The notes under the pieces are model-generated. The model was not told the DNA's origin and ran no database searches. It saw nothing but the letters and a program-made list of their open reading frames with translations. Source: Candidatus Binatia bacterium (lineage in GTDB: Bacteria > Desulfobacterota_B > Binatia > UBA9968). From it: DNA of 5,361 nucleotides. Shown piece after piece: positions 1 to 5,199 of this stretch. Made by a program: the position numbers and the translations under genes. Within the stretch, counting starts at the first letter, position 1. Each line of letters opens with the position of its first letter. The DNA lies in NCBI GenBank assembly GCA_025922795.1, contig JAICHC010000248.1, positions 1 to 5,361 of the forward strand, read 5' to 3'.

Positions 1-1
1 C

Positions 2-589
2 GAAATCGACGACCATTTTCGCCGCATCGAATTGGCGGCGCGACGAATCGGCGAGCGCATGAATGTTTTCTCGGGATTCCCCCGCTCCGATGGGGACGAG
101 CCTCGCCGCACCGAGGAAACGGGCGCCGATATCACAAGTGCCGTTGCCCAATCGGTTGCTTCCTGTCAGCAAGCAGCCAAAGAACGTGGCATTGATGTCG
201 AAGTCGTTTATGCGCCGGATTCCCCGAATGACGAGGTGGTTGTGCCGCCGGCGGTCAGACGCCTTTTAAGCGCGCTGGTCGATAACGCCGCATTGGCGAC
301 ACGCAACGAACGCGTGCGGCTCACGATCGGTCGCGAAAAGGGTGATTTACAACTAAGTGTCAAAGGAATGGGATCGAATCGAGTGGCGGACAAATTGAAA
401 TCGATGTTTGAGGCGGCGGCGCGTTTGGAGGGCACGCGCGACGCGAACGGAGAAGCGTTGGTGCGAGTGCGTAAGTATCTGGATACTGCCGGAGGTGATG
501 TTTATTTAAAGAGCCACCCGGGAGAGGCTGCGGAGTTTGTCGTTCGTCTACCGATTGCAAGTGGTGCGCAGGCGGGCCGGCCAAGATAG
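2..589 (+). CDS. Histidine-kinase-like protein, C-terminal part (5' end outside window), degenerate ATPase domain
   Basis: The reading frame is open from the first full codon of the window, so the true start is almost certainly upstream; the first start-like codon inside is a TTG at 32. The opening residues (EIDDHFRRIELAARRIGERM, then NVFSGFPR) resemble the second helix of a HisKA dimerisation domain, whose end often reads like LLxFSR. After it comes a GHKL/HATPase_c-like fold. Counting the TTG at 32 as residue 1, an N-box-like LVDNA lies at 82-86. A strand plus G1-like segment LQLSVKGMG is at 106-114, and a G2-like helix followed by TAGGDVYLKSHPGEAAEFVV and RLPI spans 140-175. The G1 Asp of DxGxG is replaced by Val110, and the G2 motif GxGLGL is reduced to ANGEAL. 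I infer a sensor kinase relative that may bind ATP poorly or be a pseudokinase. The phosphoacceptor histidine and any sensor domain lie outside the window. The OmpA gene follows 65 bp downstream in the same direction. Confidence 0.7.
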   Translation, partial: EIDDHFRRIELAARRIGERMNVFSGFPRSDGDEPRRTEETGADITSAVAQSVASCQQAAKERGIDVEVVYAPDSPNDEVVVPPAVRRLLSALVDNAALATRNERVRLTIGREKGDLQLSVKGMGSNRVADKLKSMFEAAARLEGTRDANGEALVRVRKYLDTAGGDVYLKSHPGEAAEFVVRLPIASGAQAGRPR

Positions 590-642
590 CAAGAAAAAAA
601 GTAGTTCGTAAAGTGTGTTTTAATTATCAACTTATCCAATTT

Positions 643-650
643 AGGGAGGA
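643..650 (+). promoter_or_regulatory. Shine-Dalgarno site of the OmpA-family gene
   Basis: AGGGAGGA lies four bases before the ATG at 655. It decides the start: a longer reading frame from a GTG at 613 would add 14 residues ahead of the lipoprotein signal and has no such site before it. Confidence 0.8.
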
Positions 651-654
651 ATTT

Positions 655-1437
655 ATGAAGGGCGTCGCCTCAGTTGGGGCTAAGTATTTTGTTGGTGCAG
701 GTGTCATCGGATCGATGCTGCTGGCGCAGGGATGCCTTGCCACCCGTAACTGGGTCAAGGAACAGGTAGACCCGGTTTCTGGCCGCGTGTCGCAGACCGA
801 AGGCCGTCTCGACAAGGCCGAAGGCCAGATTGGCAGCTTGGGCGGCCGGATGAGCGGCGTTGAAGGTAAGCTGGGCCAATTCGAAGGCCGCTTGGGCGAG
901 GTCGACGCCAAGGCCGAGCGCGCCCTCAGCGCAATCTCCAACCTGCGCTTGGAGCGTAAGATCGTTATCGACATGAAAGACGGCGCCAACTTCGCTTTCA
1001 ATTCGGCGAGCCTTCCGGCTTCCGCCCAACGCGAGATCGACGGCTTTTTGAGCGATCTTAGAGGCGACGCAGGCGAAGGCGCGATGTTCGTAGTTGCCGG
1101 GCACACCGACAACGTCGGCAACGACGACTACAATTATGAGCTCGGAAAGAAACGCGCCGAGGCCGTTGGGCGCTACCTGATCACGCAGAAAAAGCTCGAC
1201 CCCATGCGGGTGATCCCAGTTTCGTATGGCGAGAGCGCTCCGACCACGGACAACAGCAGCCCGCAAGGCCGTGCGAGAAATCGCCGCGTCGAAATTTTGG
1301 TTTATCGCGACGGCATTACTTCGACGCCGGCGATGGCATCGTCGACTCCGGCAGAACCGGCACAACAGCCACAGCCGGCTCCGAGTTCCTCGCAGCAGTC
1401 CCAGGAGCAGCCGACCAATCGGCTCACACAGCGTTAG
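655..1437 (+). CDS. OmpA-family peptidoglycan-binding lipoprotein with heptad-repeat stalk
   Basis: A 260-residue outer-membrane lipoprotein is predicted to tie the outer membrane to peptidoglycan. Residues 1-26 form a lipoprotein signal peptide, with Lys2 and Lys10, a hydrophobic core and lipobox LAQGC, so Cys27 would be the lipidated residue. Residues 43-84 are six back-to-back 7-residue units of the form G-[RQK]-[VLIM]-x-x-x-[EDG], a likely coiled-coil stalk. Residues about 102-218 are an OmpA C-terminal domain: FAFNSASL near 113-120, GHTDNVG at 149-155, then LGKKRAEAVGRYL, SYGE and GRARNRRVEI. Asp152 and Arg167 match, in motif and 15-residue spacing, the Asp/Arg pair that binds diaminopimelate in Acinetobacter OmpA. 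Residues 219-260 are a Pro/Gln/Ser-rich, probably disordered tail not usual in Pal, which ends near the domain. There is no beta-barrel, so it is Pal- or OmpA-like rather than classical OmpA. It is followed by a terminator at 1469-1500. Confidence 0.9.
   Translation: MKGVASVGAKYFVGAGVIGSMLLAQGCLATRNWVKEQVDPVSGRVSQTEGRLDKAEGQIGSLGGRMSGVEGKLGQFEGRLGEVDAKAERALSAISNLRLERKIVIDMKDGANFAFNSASLPASAQREIDGFLSDLRGDAGEGAMFVVAGHTDNVGNDDYNYELGKKRAEAVGRYLITQKKLDPMRVIPVSYGESAPTTDNSSPQGRARNRRVEILVYRDGITSTPAMASSTPAEPAQQPQPAPSSSQQSQEQPTNRLTQR
781..906 (+). repeat. Six in-frame 21-bp repeats encoding heptads
   Basis: Within the OmpA-family gene, six consecutive 21-bp units encode GRVSQTE, GRLDKAE, GQIGSLG, GRMSGVE, GKLGQFE and GRLGEVD. 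Gly is invariant at position 1, a basic or polar residue sits at 2, a hydrophobic residue at 3, a hydrophobic or small residue near 6, and mostly an acidic residue at 7. The DNA units are diverged but keep GAAGGC/GAAGGT-like junctions, which suggests tandem duplication followed by drift. The regular period fits a coiled-coil spacer. Confidence 0.75.
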
Positions 1438-1468
1438 GCGCTCGTTAACGATCGAATGTCGAAGGTGG

Positions 1469-1500
1469 AAAAGGCGGAGCCTCCAGGCTCCGCCTTTTTT
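1469..1500 (+). terminator. Strong intrinsic terminator, probably used from both sides
   Basis: AAAAGGCGGAGCCT (1469-1482) is perfectly complementary to AGGCTCCGCCTTTT (1485-1498), leaving only CC between the arms on paper (in practice a four-base or larger loop). It is followed by a run of six T ending at 1500. It lies 31 bp after the OmpA stop codon. On the minus strand the same hairpin ends with TTTT and begins directly after the stop codon (1500-1502) of the converging gene, so it can serve both transcripts. Confidence 0.85.
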
Positions 1501-2435
1501 CATTGGTAGAGCCGGTCGATATAACCGCTATCGTCCAATTCGCGAATAAAATGAGTGTCCCAAAGGGCGATCGGATTGTAGCTCGAGACCTCCGGATTGC
1601 GGCGCACCGCCAGTTGAAAGACATTCGTGATTGCTTCGGGTTTGGGGTAGGGTTTGCGCTCCAGGGAGTGGGCCCACTCCTGGTACAGCGTTTCGACTTC
1701 TTCGTCGGTCTGTAGTTTCAAGATTGGGCTGGCGTGTTCCTTGAGGATCTCCAGAGTCTCTTGCCGGCGCGTCAGAAAAAAATGAATCGCGTCGACGAAA
1801 CCCTTGGTGAGCTGGCGAATCTCATCTTGGTGGTGCTTGACGAATGTCATGGTGGTTGTCAAGGTGACGCCGCGGATCATCGGAATGGCACGAACCGTGA
1901 TCACGTGAGCGCCGGCTTTAGCGGCGCGAGCGTCGTGCGGGATGGTGACGAAAGTGCCGGCAAAGTCGCCGGCCAAGACCCTTCTCCAGCGCTCCTCCGA
2001 GGAGCCGCGCAGTTCCACCAGTTCGACGTCGCCGCGGTCGGCGTCGAGGCCTTCCTGCTTGAGAAACAGCCACACGTTAAGCCCGGCATGGGAGGTTAAC
2101 TTGTCGGCGACGATTTTCTTCCCCCGCAGATCTTGAACAGACCGGATGTCGGGACTCACGACCAACTTGTTCTCCGTCCAATTATTCGTGGCTTGAGCCA
2201 GATGGACGAAGTCCTCGCCGCCCCTGGCATTTCTAACGTAAAGATTGTGATGGTTGCCGGAGATCAGATCGACATGGCCGTTCTTCAACGATTCAACCGC
2301 TTTCTCGCGAATGAGCTGTGGCGAGGTATCGACGTCGAGCCGATTTTTGTGCCAGGAACCGGATTTATCCGCCACCAGCCAAAACGGCGCGTGGGAATTC
2401 GACCGGTAAATAATTCTAAGTGGACGATTGACCAT
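1500..2435 (-). CDS. NMT1/SsuA-like solute-binding-protein homologue lacking a signal peptide
   Basis: A 311-residue protein of the type II periplasmic-binding fold (NMT1/THI5, SsuA/TauA-like). The ATG at 2435 is chosen because AAAGGA precedes it by six bases; a GTG at 2465 would add ten residues (SSTIEKGQR-type, not hydrophobic) without a good ribosome site. It opens MVNRPLRIIYRSNSHAPFW, directly into the first beta strand, with neither a signal peptide nor a lipobox. Typical family landmarks are DLRGKKIVADK (102-112), the G-L-x-x-x-x-F/V-L-K-x-x-G-L helix (118-130), the strand/turn VELVEL (137-142), IPMIRGVTLTTTMTF (184-198) and AIHFFLTRRQETLEILKEH (216-234). These segments match the exported paralogue encoded at 4174-5199. 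A His/Asn-rich stretch (SGNHHNLYVRN, 59-69) and NNWTEN (84-89) are distinctive. The ligand is unknown. It is the last gene of the minus-strand group and ends at the shared terminator. A cytoplasmic ligand-binding or enzymatic role is possible but unproven. Confidence 0.8.
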   Translation of the reverse strand: MVNRPLRIIYRSNSHAPFWLVADKSGSWHKNRLDVDTSPQLIREKAVESLKNGHVDLISGNHHNLYVRNARGGEDFVHLAQATNNWTENKLVVSPDIRSVQDLRGKKIVADKLTSHAGLNVWLFLKQEGLDADRGDVELVELRGSSEERWRRVLAGDFAGTFVTIPHDARAAKAGAHVITVRAIPMIRGVTLTTTMTFVKHHQDEIRQLTKGFVDAIHFFLTRRQETLEILKEHASPILKLQTDEEVETLYQEWAHSLERKPYPKPEAITNVFQLAVRRNPEVSSYNPIALWDTHFIRELDDSGYIDRLYQ

Positions 2436-2439
2436 GCGC

Positions 2440-2450
2440 TGTCCTTTCTC
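2440..2450 (-). promoter_or_regulatory. Ribosome binding site deciding the start of the signal-less binding protein
   Basis: On the minus strand GAGAAAGGACA precedes the ATG at 2435-2433, with AGGA six bases from the ATG. This supports the ATG over the upstream in-frame GTG at 2465. Confidence 0.65.
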
Positions 2451-2460
2451 GATTGTTGAA

Positions 2461-2486
2461 GACACGCCCCTGTGTCGTAAAACGAC
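2461..2486 (-). other. Two overlapping small hairpins in the gap before the binding-protein gene
   Basis: GACAC (2461-2465) pairs with GTGTC (2472-2476), and GTCGT (2474-2478) pairs with ACGAC (2482-2486). The two stems share bases 2474-2476, so they exclude each other. They lie in the 66-bp gap upstream of the ATG at 2435. Each stem is only five base pairs, so chance is a real possibility; neither has a T-run that would make it a terminator. Confidence 0.25.
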
Positions 2487-2501
2487 GCCCTGGTATGGAA
2501 T

Positions 2502-2975
2502 CTAGGCGCGCATTCTTAATCCAAGCCAAAGCGTGATTCCGGCAAGCAAGAGGATGCACCAGTTGGCGCTTTTAAGCCGACGTAACATCGAGTTCAAGTC
2601 CTCCGGTGTCACCGTCTCTCCGCTTTCGAAGCGCCGGACAAAACGGTGGCCGATCCCCAGAGCCTGGTAGACGCTAAAAATGACCAGCAGAAAAGCAAAA
2701 ATCAGTTTGACGAATAGATTATAGGCGATCTCTTTGAAAAACGTCTCACGGTAGGCGGCCTTAAGCTCGGTGAGTTGAAACGCTCCGCTGAAAAGGATGA
2801 TCCCGAGGGCGCCGACCTGAAGCGGATTATAAAACTTGAGACCACGGGCGAGAATTTGTAGCTTCTCCTCGTGCTTGTCAAACAGGGTAATCGACGGTAA
2901 CAGCATGAGCCAAAATCCGACGACCGCCCCGAGATAGACGATCAAAGCGATAACATGAAGCCAGGAATAAAGCAT
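2502..2975 (-). CDS. Four-helix membrane protein, CopD/HemJ-like
   Basis: A 157-residue integral inner-membrane protein. Hydrophobic segments lie at about residues 3-31, 51-69, 84-107 and 136-154. The start WLHVIALIVYLGAVVGFWLMLLP, with a Trp-x-His in the first helix and a small-residue YLGAV motif, resembles CopD-domain and HemJ (UPF0093) proteins, whose first-helix histidine is implicated in haem or metal binding. His7 and His110 (just after helix 3) are candidate ligands. The length is close to that of small CopD/HemJ-like proteins. The ATG at 2975 begins directly at the first helix; no convincing Shine-Dalgarno site precedes it. It lies between the ferredoxin fusion (166 bp upstream) and the signal-less binding protein (66 bp downstream) on the same strand. 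Family assignment rests on topology and the WLH pattern only; a copper, haem or unrelated DUF role remains open. Confidence 0.7.
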   Translation of the reverse strand: MLYSWLHVIALIVYLGAVVGFWLMLLPSITLFDKHEEKLQILARGLKFYNPLQVGALGIILFSGAFQLTELKAAYRETFFKEIAYNLFVKLIFAFLLVIFSVYQALGIGHRFVRRFESGETVTPEDLNSMLRRLKSANWCILLLAGITLWLGLRMRA

Positions 2976-3141
2976 GGGAACTAGCTCGAATGATCCACGA
3001 GCTTACGTCTGATTCAAAGACTCCCGATCGCGGAATTGGCTTCAGAAGTTACAAGCAGAACAGGCCGTCAAGGTTCAATCTTCTTGGAGGCCGACATTCT
3101 GTTTGTGATTTGGTCCTCGAGCGTTGAAGGATCCGGAGCCC

Positions 3142-3969
3142 TCATCCCCAGGCAAAACGCGAGCCCTTCTTAAACGGTCTGCCGGCGGCATCGTAATCTT
3201 GCCCGATGGCGTCCAGTTGCCTGCGAATGTTTTGCAGCTCTTGCTTCTGGCGGGTTTCGAATGCTTCGGCTTCTTTCGCTCGCCGTTCGAGGAATTCGGC
3301 AAGCTCGCGGTCGCGCTTGCTCGCGAAGTCGGATTGTGCCTTCTCCCATTTCTCGTAGGAATCTTTTAGCAGCGTTCTAATATGGTAATTGAGGTTGTCG
3401 CGGACGACCATCGACTTATTACAATTGGGGCAGAAGATGACGTTGCCGATGGCAAAATTCTTGACGTTTTCAACATGCACTTCATGGCATTTGAAACAGT
3501 GGAGAGGAATGTCCCAAGAATCGATTTCGGGAAGTTGAACGTAGTTGACCTCGGCCTCGGCCAATTCACTAACCGGAGCGGCCGGGCTTGACGGGGCGGA
3601 CGGAGTGGGCGCAGTGCCTGCGGCTGGCGTCGGTGCTTGAGCCGGGCGACTCGCCGGCACTGCCGCTGCTGCTTTGCCTTCGCCTTTTCGGAAGCGCGAT
3701 TCAAAATTATCCGGAAAATTGACTTCAGGGTGGATCTCTCTGGCCCGCGCAATGAGCGCCTCTTCGCTTTCGATATTGTTGGGATCCGTGACGCAAACAT
3801 CGACCGGACAGACTGCGGCGCAAGCTTCGTAATCGTGAAAACCGACGCACTCGGTGCACAGCTTTGGATCGATGACAAAAACGGGGTCGCCCTGCGAAAT
3901 CGCGTTATTCGGACATTCGGGCTCGCAGGCGCCGCAGTTGATGCAGTCGCTGGTAATCATCGTGGCCAT
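3142..3969 (-). CDS. YfhL-type 2[4Fe-4S] ferredoxin fused to a zinc ribbon and coiled coil
   Basis: A 275-residue protein, several times longer than a plain YfhL ferredoxin (about 80-90 residues). The ATG at 3969 is chosen because GGAGGA lies eight bases before it; the frame is open for 13 more codons upstream without such a site. Cluster I is Cys9-x2-Cys12-x2-Cys15-x3-Cys19-Pro. Cluster II is Cys38-x2-Cys41-x8-Cys50-x3-Cys54-Pro, the x8 insertion being the hallmark of YfhL-like dicluster ferredoxins; an extra Cys59 follows. Residues about 99-132 are an Ala/Pro/Thr/Ser linker. A zinc-ribbon-like Cys158-x2-Cys161-x18-Cys180-x2-Cys183 follows (HCFKCHEV... FCPNCNKS). Residues about 198-255 are highly charged and helical, a likely coiled coil, and the tail is basic (RPFKKGSRF). 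There is no signal peptide, so it is cytoplasmic. The N-terminal half should carry electrons; the C-terminal half suggests docking to a partner protein or nucleic acid. It is probably the first gene of the minus-strand group. Confidence 0.9.
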   Translation of the reverse strand: MATMITSDCINCGACEPECPNNAISQGDPVFVIDPKLCTECVGFHDYEACAAVCPVDVCVTDPNNIESEEALIARAREIHPEVNFPDNFESRFRKGEGKAAAAVPASRPAQAPTPAAGTAPTPSAPSSPAAPVSELAEAEVNYVQLPEIDSWDIPLHCFKCHEVHVENVKNFAIGNVIFCPNCNKSMVVRDNLNYHIRTLLKDSYEKWEKAQSDFASKRDRELAEFLERRAKEAEAFETRQKQELQNIRRQLDAIGQDYDAAGRPFKKGSRFAWG

Positions 3970-3977
3970 GAAACCGA

Positions 3978-3984
3978 TCCTCCA
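3978..3984 (-). promoter_or_regulatory. Shine-Dalgarno site of the ferredoxin fusion
   Basis: TGGAGGA on the minus strand, eight bases before the ATG at 3969. It fixes the start at the MATMITSD... methionine instead of one 13 codons earlier. Confidence 0.75.
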
Positions 3985-4028
3985 GGATAAGATAAAAGGA
4001 AATGCCAAGTCGGCGTGAAAGTCGATTC

Positions 4029-4057
4029 ATCCTAGAGGAAAATTCCCGTTGTTGCAA
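4029..4057 (-). promoter_or_regulatory. Candidate sigma70-type promoter for the ferredoxin group
   Basis: On the minus strand TTGCAA (4057-4052) and TAGGAT (4034-4029) are separated by exactly 17 bases; each matches the consensus at four of six positions. The start would fall near 4022, giving a leader of roughly 50 bases before the ATG at 3969. The match is modest, and promoter rules for this lineage are unknown. Confidence 0.35.
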
Positions 4058-4083
4058 ATCACGATCTTCGGAGCCACCCGTTC

Positions 4084-4097
4084 AATTCAATTGAATT
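4084..4097. promoter_or_regulatory. Perfect 14-bp palindrome in the divergent promoter region (possible operator)
   Basis: AATTCAATTGAATT is its own reverse complement. It sits between the divergent ferredoxin and binding-protein genes, just outside the candidate promoters on both sides, where a dimeric regulator would naturally bind. It is AT-rich, which raises the odds of chance occurrence. Confidence 0.35.
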
Positions 4098-4139
4098 TTG
4101 AGGGTCAAGGGAACTCGAATTGTAAATTTAAAAACCCTC

Positions 4140-4168
4140 TTGGCGCAAAAAATAATGTGGGCTATGAT
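4140..4168 (+). promoter_or_regulatory. Candidate promoter of the exported binding protein, close to its start codon
   Basis: TTGGCG (4140-4145) and TATGAT (4163-4168) are separated by 17 bases; the -10 matches five of six consensus positions. Transcription would begin about 4174-4176, at the ATG itself, so the mRNA would be leaderless. A weaker alternative is TTGAGG (4098-4103) with TGTAAA (4121-4126), also 17 bases apart, which would leave a leader of about 40 bases. Confidence 0.4.
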
Positions 4169-4173
4169 GACTC

Positions 4174-5199
4174 ATGGGTAGCCTGAAATTCGGGTTTCAC
4201 CGATGCCTTCGAACTCTCGGCGGCGCGCTAATCGCCCTCGTGTGCGCCGGGCTTGGCGCTTCGGCCGCCGAATCTCCAAAGAAACTGCGACTGGCCTATG
4301 CCGGATGGGAGATCGGTACCGCCGTTGCTTATGTCGGCGTAGATGCCGGACTGTTTAAGAAGAACGGGATTGAAATAGAAGAGTTGCCGATCCGTGACAC
4401 GCTTTCGGCCGGAGTTCAGGCGCTGATTGGCGTTGATCTGCTGATCGGCTTCGGCAGTCCGTTGGCGGTGTTGCAGCCCCTCACCAAAGGCGCGGATATC
4501 ACGGTGATCGGTACCCATGTGCGTTTTGATCAGTATGGCATGGGGGTAGGCTCCGGCGTCTCTTCGATGAAGGATCTGAAGGGGAAAAAGATCGGTGTGT
4601 CCGCACTGGGCGCCAGGTCCGACTTGGTTGCGAGGGTTTTGCTCCGGCGCGCCGGTTTAGATCCGAGCAAGGACGTTGAGATGGTGGCCGCGGGTTTGTC
4701 GCCGGCTCGGACTTTGGCGCTGACCAAAAATTTTGTTCAAGGTGTGCCGCTGCGCCAGGATTTAGCCGCCGAGGCGCAGAAGCTGGGTATCAAGATTCTC
4801 GAAATGAAAGCCGTTCCGGTCATGATCGATTTGTTAATGACCACGCGTTCGTATATCAGGCGTGAAGAGGAGACGGTGCGGCGTTTCATGAAAGGATATG
4901 CGGCGGCGATTCAATTTTTCGTCTCCAAGAGAAGCGAAAGCCTGAACATCCTCAAAAAGTATTTTCCCGGCAATCAGGGTGTCGGCGTCGATGCCATGTA
5001 TGACGCTTTCTCGGCGCAGCTCCGGCCGTTGCCCGAGTTGAACAACGAAGCCATGCAGGCTTTTGTCGACGTCGGCGCGGCGGTCGACCAGCGCACGAAA
5101 AGTTTGAAGCCTTCCGATATCATCGAGCCGAAGTTTTTCGACGAGCTCAAAGGCAGCAAATTTTTAAAGGATTTATATACCGAAAAAGTCAGCCTGTGA
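4174..5199 (+). CDS. Exported NMT1/SsuA-like ABC-type solute-binding protein
   Basis: A 341-residue periplasmic binding protein. Residues 1-31 are a signal peptide: basic Lys5/Arg10/Arg13, a hydrophobic core LGGALIALVCAGLGA, and the cleavage motif ASA before AES. The cysteine in the core is not in a lipobox, so release by signal peptidase I is expected. The mature protein begins KKLRLAYAGW and has the family pattern: VGVDAGLFKKNGIEIEELP (55-73), a GADITVIGTH strand (106-115), MKDLKGKKIGVSALGARSDL (132-151) and GLDPSKDVEMVAAG (161-174). VPVMIDLLMTTRSYIRR (214-230) and AIQFFVSKRSESLNILKKYF (245-264) follow. The start is forced: an in-frame TGA lies at 4168-4170 and no other ATG fits the signal peptide. 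No Shine-Dalgarno site precedes it. No permease or ATPase gene is in the window, so the transporter, if any, lies elsewhere. Family members bind small organic ions such as sulfonates or nitrate-like compounds; the ligand here cannot be told. Confidence 0.88.
   Translation: MGSLKFGFHRCLRTLGGALIALVCAGLGASAAESPKKLRLAYAGWEIGTAVAYVGVDAGLFKKNGIEIEELPIRDTLSAGVQALIGVDLLIGFGSPLAVLQPLTKGADITVIGTHVRFDQYGMGVGSGVSSMKDLKGKKIGVSALGARSDLVARVLLRRAGLDPSKDVEMVAAGLSPARTLALTKNFVQGVPLRQDLAAEAQKLGIKILEMKAVPVMIDLLMTTRSYIRREEETVRRFMKGYAAAIQFFVSKRSESLNILKKYFPGNQGVGVDAMYDAFSAQLRPLPELNNEAMQAFVDVGAAVDQRTKSLKPSDIIEPKFFDELKGSKFLKDLYTEKVSL

Noticed and set aside
590..642. Promoter for the OmpA-family gene in the AT-rich gap
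   Set aside because: TAATTA at 621-626 looks like a -10 element but no acceptable -35 hexamer lies 16-18 bases upstream; the gene may be read from upstream.
613..654. Extended GTG start for the OmpA-family gene
   Set aside because: It would place 14 residues before the lipoprotein signal and lacks a ribosome site; the ATG at 655 has AGGGAGGA just before it.
670..1503. Long minus-strand open frame of 277 codons antisense to the OmpA-family gene
   Set aside because: It mirrors the codon pattern of a well-supported gene, has no recognisable domain, and would have to read through the terminator hairpin at its own start. It is a shadow frame.
1734..2459. Plus-strand open frames opposite the signal-less binding protein
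   Set aside because: They show no family motifs or ribosome sites, while the opposite strand encodes a recognisable binding-protein fold throughout.
2976..3141. Separate promoter or terminator between the ferredoxin and membrane-protein genes
   Set aside because: I found only weak hexamers with poor spacing (TTGAAC/TGTAAC, 19 bases) and no hairpin with a T-run.
3366..3878. Minus-strand open frame of 170 codons inside the ferredoxin gene
   Set aside because: It is an Arg/Ser/Pro-rich out-of-frame translation of the ferredoxin fusion, whose own frame carries conserved cysteine motifs.
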